Source: Siderastrea radians (lineage: Eukaryota; Cnidaria; Anthozoa; Scleractinia; Rhizangiidae). Taken from it: a DNA stretch of 64,000 nt. Under the pieces are notes generated by a model. It was not told the origin of the DNA. It saw nothing but the letters and a program-made list of their open reading frames with translations, and searched no databases. Below are positions 44,150 through 53,396 of this stretch, one piece after another (within the stretch, counting starts at the first letter, position 1; the number at the start of each line of letters is the position of its first letter). The DNA lies in NCBI GenBank assembly GCA_964017195.1, contig OZ024895.1, forward strand, positions 30,177,375 to 30,241,374, in the 5' to 3' direction. The position numbers were made by a program, and so were the translations under genes.

Positions 44150-46410
44150 ATGGAATCCAACAAAAGAAAGGAATTTACTCCAAAGAAAGAAGAGAAATTT
44201 GTCAACAAGAAGAGGCCCGTGGAAGATGTCATTGTATTGTCTGACGATGACGAGCTTGTGGAGAACGGTGATATGAGACACGCACACGTACGATCTTTAA
44301 AGTCAGAATTAAATGCAGTAGACTGGTCTGACGATGTTGCCGATTCTTCACAGGAAAAGTCCTGACATTCAGGAGATTGTGAAAATATGCATGTTTGGTC
44401 CAGGTGAAGGAAAACTAGCTCTTCAAAAGCCTCTAAGGGTAAAGGAAACTGCTACTTTTGTAGTAAATCAAGAAACAATTGGCTTGAAACACCCAAATGA
44501 CTTGGACGCCGACGACATAGCAGTAGCATTTTTGAAAAAGGACAGCGTCCGTTTTTACGAGATAATCGATGACAATGAGGACAAGGACACTTTGGAAATG
44601 AGTAGTGAAGTACACGTCACCCGTGACAGCGAAGGCAAAGTGGTATCGGGTTCATATAATGTTAGATCCAATAAGGGATGGAAAGCTGAAACCGCTGACA
44701 TGAAGAACGTCTATGCTATCATTCGTCGGAGAGCAGTGCACAAGAAGACCCAGATAGAAGGAGGTTCATTCACCAGAGTAATAATGTTCCTTATGCCTGT
44801 AAGCGAGTACAATTTGGTTTATGGCAGACTGAAAGATCTGCCAATTTTCAAACTAATCAACCCATTCATCATCGTGCACTACAGTTTAAGTGCTGGCATC
44901 CAGTCTGATGACGTTCACGGTAACACTCATGGAAATGCTAAGGAGGGTTCGACTGCCACGGAATTCAGACCTAGGGAGCACTCCTTCAAAGTGGAGTGCA
45001 GAACCAAGACAGCGATGGACACAAGAGCCCCGAGAATAATTGCACAAGAGTCTTCCGAGAAAAATGATGTGCTTGATTCTGAAACCGACTACTCCAGTAT
45101 TAGAGACTCGAAGCAGATAACAAATTATAGGTAGGTTGGAGCGTCTGCTTACTTGAATAACCCTCCCTCCCCTCTTCTGTGTTCACTTGAGGTTGTCATT
45201 TTTGACCACCTTAAGCGAAAGTTGTCCATCAGTTTAGAAATCGGGCAGGGAAATGTAAGCGATTAGTCTGTAGATGTCCCCCCGTTCATTTATTTATTTA
45301 TTTATTTATTTATTTATTCATTTTTTTCCATTTCTGTTTTTTCATGTGCTCTGAAGATGTATACATCCTACATATGCGATATTGTCTTCAGGCGACCTCA
45401 CTGAAAATTCCGTCTGTACTATCGTATGATAACTCGCCATAATTATAATCACTTTTAAGGTGCTTAAATGAAATCTATCTTACGACTTCTGTTTTTGCCT
45501 TGCCTTTTATATGCTGTGGCGGATCAAGAATTTCGAACGTCGCCGGGCACACAGCAGCAAAGGGGACCGGGTTAAAAATAATCTTCAGTACTAGCCGTGA
45601 CGTCAGATCTTAACTGCTCACGGCCTGTATGGATTTTAAAGCTTTTGTCTCTTTTTGCAGATACAACTACGCTGAACCAAGAGGTAAAAGAGGTGACGAT
45701 CTAAAGGACGTCATAATGCAGCTTCTCAGTCAAAGCACCGAACGAAGTCCCTACATCTTGGACAAATCACAACCTTACAAACAAGAGTTCTCACTGCGTT
45801 CCAGTAATCAGCCTTCTGTGGTCGCATACCTCAATCAGACATTAAAGGACCTCGAAAGGTCGAAAAAACCAGCCCTCTTGTTGTGGACACAACATTCAAC
45901 ATAAGTGAAGTTTACTACACACAAACAGCGTATATGAACTTGAGCCTTGTTTCAAAGAAGAGTGACACGCATCCGTGGTTCCCAGGACCCATGCTGGTTC
46001 ACCGTAGCAAAACCGAAGAAGAATTCCGGTTCTTCTGGAAATCCGTCAAGCGCGAAAGTCCTGCACTTGAAATGCTTAGCATCCTCGGAACCGATGAGGA
46101 GGCAGCCGTTTATAACGGCATTTAGCCTGCGTAGCAAGCGTTTCCGTAAGGTTTTCCGCACGTTCGAGGCATTTTTCGTTTTTTAGCCGCGCGAAAATTG
46201 GGGCGAGCGCAAAAAAGTGCGTGACGGGGGAGGGGAAAGGAGAGAAGGAAACGCTTGCACGCAAACCCCACGATTTTGAAAAACCCGTTCGCCCACGAAC
46301 GGAGTTTCCTGATTGGCGCGGCATGGTAGTGTTGATTGCTAAGTGATAAATCCGTCAATCAAATCAGGTATGTTCATTTGAGCGTGACCCGGCGTGATGA
46401 ACACAACAAA

Positions 46411-46918
46411 ATGACGGAGGAGTTGTTTAAAGAGTGTTTGGACGATGTTTTGAAAGAGCTGGGCTCCAAGGGATTTGCTTTTACTTCGAAGGCAGAACAA
46501 CGATTGGCGTTGCGCCATCTTTTTGGTGGCAAAGATGTGTTGGCTGTATTACCCACTGGGTTCGGCAAAAGTTTAATTTTTCAGCTCTTCGTCTTAATGG
46601 TCGATGCGAGAAGAAGAAGGCAAGGAGGATCTGGCTTCGCTAGCATTATTGTTATTTCACCCCTTCAGAGTATAATTCGAGACCAAGTAGTCGAGGTCAA
46701 TTCTATGGGAATGACAGCGTGTGACAAGTGAAAAACTGGGCTGCTTAGAAGAGATACACCAAGGAAAATATAACATCGTCTATTCGTCAGCGGATGCCGC
46801 GACGGACAAGCGATTTGTCAACTCTTTGAAACTGAAAGATTCGTTTTTTAATGCAAATTTGGCAGCATGTATTGTGGATGAAAGTCATACAGTCGAAACC
46901 TGGACGGGGTTGAGGTAA
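46411..46918 (+). pseudogene. RecQ-like helicase exon, copy B, frameshifted
   Basis: Same exon as at 2790-3299, with Walker A PTGFGKS and DESHTVETW. A 2-bp deletion after GCGTGTGAC (near 46725) shifts the frame, ending the first part in ACDK. The second part resumes at SEKLGCLEE and ends before the GTAAGC donor. Truncated like copy A. Confidence 0.85.
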
Positions 46919-47598
46919 GCTTGTTTGTTTATTATCGAATTCGCGGCCGCTTGCCAATTCTTATTGCACAATTGTCTCACCAATTGTTTGCTCTCCTCGT
47001 CTCGGGGAATTCTCGTAGTCACATTCCCAGACGAATTCACTATAACGACTTTTACCCGAAGTTCCTCACCTGGTGTTAGGTTGTCGATATTCAGGTTTGA
47101 GTCTAGAAGATCACTTTTGTCCTGATCCGACGGCTGTGGTATCGCATCAAATCTTAGAGACTTGCGAGAAGCTGTTACGGAATTTACTCGAACAGTCTTG
47201 CGACAAGGACTCCTGCCTGGTGTATTGTCGAGCAGCCGTTTGGACAAGTTCTCAGCAAGCTTCGGCGGAGTTTGGGTAACAGCAGACTGGCTGCCTATTA
47301 TTGTATTCCGAATAACTTCAAATAATGTACCTAAATTCCTAATTTTCCGCGCGCAAGGGTTGCAGACACGGTCCAAATGAAGCTGCGAGTTCTCGACAAC
47401 TTCCACACCAACCGCTCGGCAAATATCCGCGAGAATTGTCCCAATATAACCACTTCTTTTTGACTCTTTGAATAGGTTTTCTGACGAAATAAAACGCGAT
47501 TTTCCTGGCTGAGATATATTTCCAAATTTCACTCTGAAATTACAGCGACAAATCCTACTCCGATCACTTGGTTTTTCGACGTTTTGAGCCTTCGACAG
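46885..47598 (-). pseudogene. ZAD-like protein, copy B, start codon and a zinc Cys lost
   Basis: Homologue of 3266-3979. The ATG has become CTG (47596-47598), and the first zinc Cys is Ser (DRSRICR against DRCRICR), so the domain is probably dead. The remaining frame stays open to the stop, with a few substitutions against copy A. Confidence 0.8.
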
Positions 47599-49740
47599 GA
47601 CACATCTCCGCGCTGAGTGTTTGGCAGTTCACGGGTTTTATTCACGTGTAGCATGTTTATATTTTGACGGAAGTAATTCTGAAACATCCGGCAGTCTGTT
47701 ATTCGTTACTTTATTGACAAGTTGTCACGCTATGAATTCATCCAACTGTGAAGGTGTCAAAGGGGCGTTTTTCAAAATCGTGGGGTTTGCGTGCAAGCGT
47801 TTCCTTCCCCTCCCCCGTCACGCACTTTTTTGCGCTCGCCCCAATTTTCGCGCGGCTAAAAAACGAAAAATGCCTCGAACGTGCGGAAAACCTTACGGAA
47901 ACGCTTGCTACGCAGGCTAAACGGCATTCTGTCAGAAACCTTGGGGACAGTGCACCTTCTTGGTCGAGAGCACGTCAAAGCTAATATTGAGCGCAAACTT
48001 GACGAATTAAAGTTCCCTTCCGCTCATAAACAGCAAATTGTATCGGACATACTTGGCGGGCCAAAACCGACGTCAGATGGTTGCCTTTACGACTGTGAAG
48101 ATGAAAACGAATTCGTTGAGAAGGTTGCACGATTTAAAGAGAGGTGGGACGAAATTGAAAGGAACACCACACGCAATGATCCTCCTAGGTTCACCCAATA
48201 TTTTGAGAGGCACAAGGAGGAAAAGATCAGGTGTCATATGACTAAGTACGTCAGAGAGAAAGCGGATATTCAGGGAGTTTATGGCCAGAATCCTATCGAG
48301 TGGCTACATTTCATGTCTAAAACCGAAATCAACGACTTTATGAGAAATACTGGCGTAACACACCGTGGGGCTCCCCTGTCGGCTGCACTTGATGCTTTAA
48401 AGGGATGAAATATTCGTCTTTACTCTGATGCTACTAAGGCAATCTATGGCGAAGGTCCTTATTGCCTCTATCCAGAATTCAGCAAGTTTCAAAAGCCTTA
48501 CGACGAGTGGAAGGACTTACAGAGGGAAGAGAGAAATGAGCATTTGAAGAAATTCCTCAGTGCTAGGCCCCAGGTAGATTCCACAAGTCACCGCGTACCC
48601 ACAGCGCACACGAATCCGACGACAAGATCTGAAAACAAAGAAATGTTAGAGGAAGTACCAGGGCAACCTCAACCTCGTAATCTTGCCACAGCTTCCGGGC
48701 ACTACAGGCAACTAAGTATACAAGCAGAAGAGGCATCAATTCCAGATGAATGCGTGAGGTTGACAACTTTGCAAGATATTATCCGCAAGGCAGAATTTTT
48801 AATGAATGAGCCAAATGCCATAAAGGAAGCCGCGTCAAACGATCCAAGAATGCGAACAGTTAAGAGCCGCAGTGGAGGCATACCTCTAATTGTCCACGCA
48901 GTAAATTCGAAGTCCAACTTATTCAGTTGTCAGTGCAGTACATACAACGGTCTTGGACTCTGTGCAGACACTATTGCTGTGGCTGAAGAACAAGGTCTCC
49001 TCTTTGAATATCTGGCAGATCTGAGAACCAAGCTTTCTCGAAAGAAGGGTAAAAAGAATTACCAGGGTGACATCAACATTACAGCAGCAATAAAGATGGG
49101 TTTGAAATTATCGGAAAAGGGACTCAAACCAGGTGAAGCACAGAAGGCTCGAAGACGAACCCAAAAACCGCGAGAGTCTCATTCAGCCAATCCAAGTCAA
49201 CTGCAGCAGTTAACGACAGCTCCCCCGTGCGTTACTTCCTTTACCGGTCAAGCTCAGCTTACAGCTGTCCCACCATCCACTGGCCGATCTAGAGCATTCA
49301 ACAGCCTCTCCATGTTGCAGGGCCTGTACCAGATGAACCACGCTACGATGGGAGAACCTTCGCAACCTTGGAATACAGACGCCAATTTCAGAACACCTCA
49401 AGCGCAAGTTTGCATCTCAACGACTCCATCACCCGTCCCCTACCAGAGTCTTCATCAGCCAATCACACTGCAGTGGCATTCTGGTTTTTCTCCATACCAG
49501 TATACACTCTGCGAGTTACCACCAGCAGTAAAAAAGTGCTATGGATGTGGTGAAGAATTCTCCCAGAATTACCGTATGCCACCAAACAATGTTATCGTCA
49601 AACATGTTGACAGGAGGCTAAGAGGACGCGATGAGAAAGGCCAATTTTACCAATACCTACTACCACCCTATAAGCAGTCACATTGCCAGGAAAAATCCTG
49701 TGTTTGGTGGTTCCGTGCAGGTGGATCGCACATTTTATGA

Positions 49741-50870
49741 AAGACTAACGTATGGCCAGCAGCTTGAAATCAGCTCCTTTGACTTTAACCTTAACATTGT
49801 TTAACTCCTATGATCACTATGGTTGACCGGTGTACATGTAGTTTATTAAGTAGTTTGTAACTAAAGACCTCGTCTGATGGTGTTGAAATTGGCCTGGAAG
49901 CAATAATGCTTTGAGGGCTCTTCGTGTTACGTAAAGCAATGCAATCCAAACAATCTCGGGAGTGACATAAATCGGACAAAATTGTTAATATAGAAAAATT
50001 CTAACTGCTTTTCTCTAAATCTTTTCACTTTAGCTTCTGCTAAAATCTTGCATGGAATTAAACGATTCATATCAATTACAATCCTAACAGCCACGACAAC
50101 TTTCTCAGGTTTTTGTCCAAACGTGTGTTTAACAGTGTCTAGGACTTGTCACTCGAGCGTCAGTTTGGTTTCTATAGTACTCTTAAAAAAGTAGTTCAGT
50201 TTGACAAATTTGCCAGTTCCAGTTAATTATAGGCGGGAAAATCCCATCGTCGGCCTAGTTGCTATTACATTTTTTTCTACCAGTACCAGTTTTTAGCGTC
50301 GCGCGGGATTTGCCCGACTTGAAAGCGATTTGGACGTACTCACTTCCTTGTTTTCCTCTTTGTAGACTGTTGTAGTTGTAGGTATTATTATGCTGATAGA
50401 AGAAATTTATATCGTTTTGTAAACCACTACATATATTCGTTAAACAATTAAAAGCCAAAAACTTGATGTCATATTACAGGAGCAACTGGGCTCCGGCATA
50501 TAATAAACATTAAAGATGGTTGAAATTGTCACTCCCTGTCAATTCTATGTTTTTCTCCATGCTTGTGTTTTTTTTTGGTGGAAAAGTTCTCGCTAAAATA
50601 TTTCCTGCGTACTTTCACAGAAAACGTTTTTATTTTTATTTTTGTATTCGTGATTCCCATCTTCTTTCTTTCTTCCTTTCTTTCTTTCTTTCAATCATGC
50701 ATTCACTTGTGGTCTTGGAAAATGTAAGGTATTCTTTCTATTTAATTAATTCTCCACAAACGATCAATTCGAGGCTAAACATTAATAACTTGATAAAATG
50801 ATGTAACGATGACGTCACAATGACCTTTGCTAACTATTTTGATGCATATCCACTCGTATATTATTATTTC
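49741..50870. other. No recognisable gene; CTTT microsatellite
   Basis: A pyrimidine tract of TTTC units lies near 50663-50692 and a shorter one near 50880-50900. Only short frames without domains otherwise. Confidence 0.5.
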
Positions 50871-50879
50871 TCATTTTAC

Positions 50880-51405
50880 CTTTCTTTCTTTCTTTCTTTT
50901 TTCGCCCTTCGGAAGTGGGGGTGGGAAGGGAGGTGGACAGAGCTTGCAGCCCGGGTAGAAAAGAGGGCGGGAAATGTACGGGAGGCGGAAGCGCAGGAAG
51001 CGTTGCTTTAAGTGTGCGGAAAGTGAGAGAAAAGTGGCGGGAACCGAGATTAAAGGGTGCGGGTGGCGGGAGGTTTCCCCCCCCTCCCCCCTCCCCCTCC
51101 CTGTCTGTCCCCTAGGCCCCCTCCCCATTCAGACATGGCGTAAATGTCGATTTCCGCTGCTAAGGTCTGAAGAAACGGTCCGTTTGCCGTTAAATAGTGA
51201 TTATTTGATTAAAATGATGTAATGCTGACGTCATCATGACGTCAACAAAATTTTTTGATGCATTCTCACTCGTGGTCACTCGTGGTCACTCCTGGTCACT
51301 CGTGGTCACTAGTGGTCAACTCGTGGTCACTCGTGGTCACTCGTGGTCACTCGTGGTCATTCGTGGTCACTCGTGGTCACTCGTGGTCACTCGTGTGTAC
51401 TTTTA
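50880..51405 (-). repeat. Minisatellite-bearing repeat, uninterrupted copy
   Basis: Inverted relative to the 33,097/42,734 copy and continuous across the Kolobok target site (reading AGCGTTGCTTTAAGTGTGCG). It ends with about twelve 10-bp TCGTGGTCAC units (51268-51395). This gives the pre-insertion sequence for the Kolobok element. Confidence 0.88.
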
Positions 51406-52085
51406 GACATGACCAATCACCGAAGTGATGCTTGTGCAAATTAGATCAGTGCTGTTGTGTTGACAGTCCCTCACTGTGCTTTGACGGGTAAACAAACACA
51501 AAATAATGGACTGATTTCTTTTGAAAAAGTTTATTCGAGAACCCATCAGTTTATACTTATTAAAATGAAATTCGCGTCACACTTTGTTCATCAGTCCACG
51601 CAAGTAAAATGGGCTAAGCACAAAATATTCAAGACTACATCTGTCTCAAATCTGAGCGCGTCTTCTAAAAGTTTTTCAATGTCAACATAAATAAATCGTA
51701 AACGACACAGATCTAATGACATAAACTAAATTCCCATTCAAAGCGTAATTTTGTGACCGTAATGCTCAAAATCATGTAGTTTAAACCCTTTAAAAACTTC
51801 ACCTACTCGACTGTGTTTCGGAACAGGACAATCTTTCCGCCAGGAAGAAACCAAAGATGAACCTCGAGGGCAATTTTCGTAACTTGAACTTTTCGCATTC
51901 CACCACAAAGACCACTGAGTATTCTTTTGAACTTTCTCTTTCCATTTTATATAAATATAATATGAATGGACTTTACATGAAAAATCCAAAGCTGATTACG
52001 CCAACGTCTGCCAATATCCAAATTGCCCCGTGAAAAGACTTTGGCTAGAAACAGGGCCAAAATTGCTTCATAATATATAGATTCA
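51406..52085. other. No recognisable gene
   Basis: Short frames only. No domain, TIR or tandem repeat was recognised. Confidence 0.4.
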
Positions 52086-52262
52086 GCCAAGCCTAAAAGC
52101 GGAGCCCCCCTTTTTGTTTTGTCTGTGTTTTTTTTGTTTGTTTTTTTTGTTTTTTGTTTATGCTGGCAGTTAAAGAAAAAACTTCCTACTCCCGCTGAGA
52201 GTGGAACCCGGTTTGCCGGTGTGAGAGGCCGGTGATTAGTCCACTAGGCCATGAGCGTTTAT
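52086..52262 (-). mobile_element. tRNA-derived SINE (Glu-like head)
   Basis: On minus, an A-box-like TGGCCTAGTGG is followed by an anticodon-like hairpin (CCGGCCTCTCACACCGG, CTC in the loop) and a B-box-like GGGTTCCACTC. About 40 bp further on comes an A/C-rich tail (plus-strand T/G-rich 52110-52165). No acceptor stem pairs, so it is a SINE head rather than a working tRNA gene. The 5' end near 52262 is approximate. Confidence 0.6.
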
Positions 52263-53396
52263 TGACATCTTTGAAGTTAATTTTAATACTTACTTCTTTC
52301 TTCGTGACAAGCTGCCTATCAGCATGAAAATGCTGGGGTTTTTTCCTGGCAAAATGTGTTCGGAACGTCATAAAAACCATGGTTGTGGACAGAAAAAACC
52401 TAAAAGCACAAGCTCTGCTATACTTGGCGTCGAAACCGCTGCGAAAAGCTGCGAACTGAAGTGGTGTGCCCACGGAGTTTGAACAGAACCGACGAGAAAA
52501 ATTTGAACTTTTCGCCTGAACTTTACCGCCTAATTTCTTTCGCCTAAATTGAACTTTTCCCCTTCCACCATTAACAAATCTGTTTTTGACTTTTGTTGTC
52601 TTTGCTTGTTTTGCTACAACGCGCGTCAACACGCGAATTCGCGACAAAAACACACGGGATTTAGCATAGGGTTATATCCATTGGTAACCCCTGTGGACCG
52701 GACGTACGGACGGACGGTCACGTGACTATTACGTCACTACCAAAATTTCTTGGCTTGATAGGTTACCAAATTTCCTTAGCAATGGTGCTCCGCTGACGCG
52801 CTAGCGCGCTGGCTCCGCTATAAGAATGTCATGTAATGCTACGTACGTACGGCGCCCGCGTACGCGAGCCATTCCGCTTGCCATGACCATGAAAAATTGC
52901 CAGCATGGTTTTTATGGTATAGGTATGGAGCTCCGATTGGAAGCTCCGCTATTACAGACAAAGTAGATGTAAAATAGGAGTAGTGTAGTATTTCAGACAT
53001 AAAAGTACACCAAAAAAATGGCGCTATATGTATTTTACATAATACTGTGTCTATAATTGTAGTATTTAGGCGTAATAATACCGTACGAGTAAGCTAAGGT
53101 GGTATTGTTGGCTTTAGCTCTATTTAAATCTGCATGAAAATCTCCCGTGAAAAGCCGCAATTTCTGAAATCTCAGCCTGTCTACCACCTTGACATGTTGT
53201 AAAACAAATGGGCAGTCCAGCCTTGACGTTCTAATTAAAACAAAAAAAATTAAAATAAAAAACAAAACAAAAGAAGTGTATTCCTGGTTTACACTTCAAT
53301 GTAAGAATTTTTTAGGAGGCATGGTGTGAGGCAATCCTTTTTTGTTACTTCTCTAACTACTTAAGAAGCCCTTTGTTTCCGACTGTTTTGCAATGA
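52263..53396. other. No recognisable gene
   Basis: Contains CG-rich short inverted motifs (CGGACGTACGGACGGACGG near 52695 and GCTACGTACGTACGGCGCC near 52840), suggesting further MITE- or SINE-like debris. No coding region was recognised. Confidence 0.4.

Larger units (their letters stand above)
46123..47919. mobile_element. RecQ/ZAD two-gene DNA transposon, copy B
   Basis: A 1,797-bp copy with the same TIRs as 2506-4356 and a perfect 9-bp duplication AACGGCATT (46114-46122, 47920-47928). It inserted into the codons for Asn-Gly-Ile of the MULE transposase. The duplication stays in frame, so removal of the element with one duplicate would leave the codons ...YNGI-LSET... intact. The right TIR lacks the 48-bp duplication of copy A. 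Both internal genes carry new lesions. Confidence 0.93.
44150..49740 (+). pseudogene. Mutator-like (MULE) transposase gene, decayed and split
   Basis: Exon 1 (44150-45130) and exon 2 (45661-49740) join in frame at TATAG|GTAGGT and TTTGCAG|ATAC. The N-terminus (MESNKRK...) has VIVLSDDDEL, a hydrophobic-acidic SUMO-interaction-like motif. The core reads VVDTTFNISEVYY (first Asp), HPWFPGPMLVHRSKTEEEF, LGTDEEAAVYNG (second Asp) and LLGREHVKANIE, matching MULE transposases. A SWIM-type finger CQC...CAD (48930-48970) has Asp where the last His is expected. A C-terminal Cys block (CYGCGEEF ... HCQEKSC) closes the protein. Lesions: a 1-nt shift near 44350, another near 45875 just before the first Asp, the RecQ/ZAD element at 46123-47919, and TGA at 48406-48408 followed by the same open frame. 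About 1,085 codons originally. Confidence 0.82.

Noticed and set aside
52186..52262. A functional tRNA-Glu gene on minus
   Set aside because: No pairing acceptor stem is present and an A-rich tail follows, as in a SINE.
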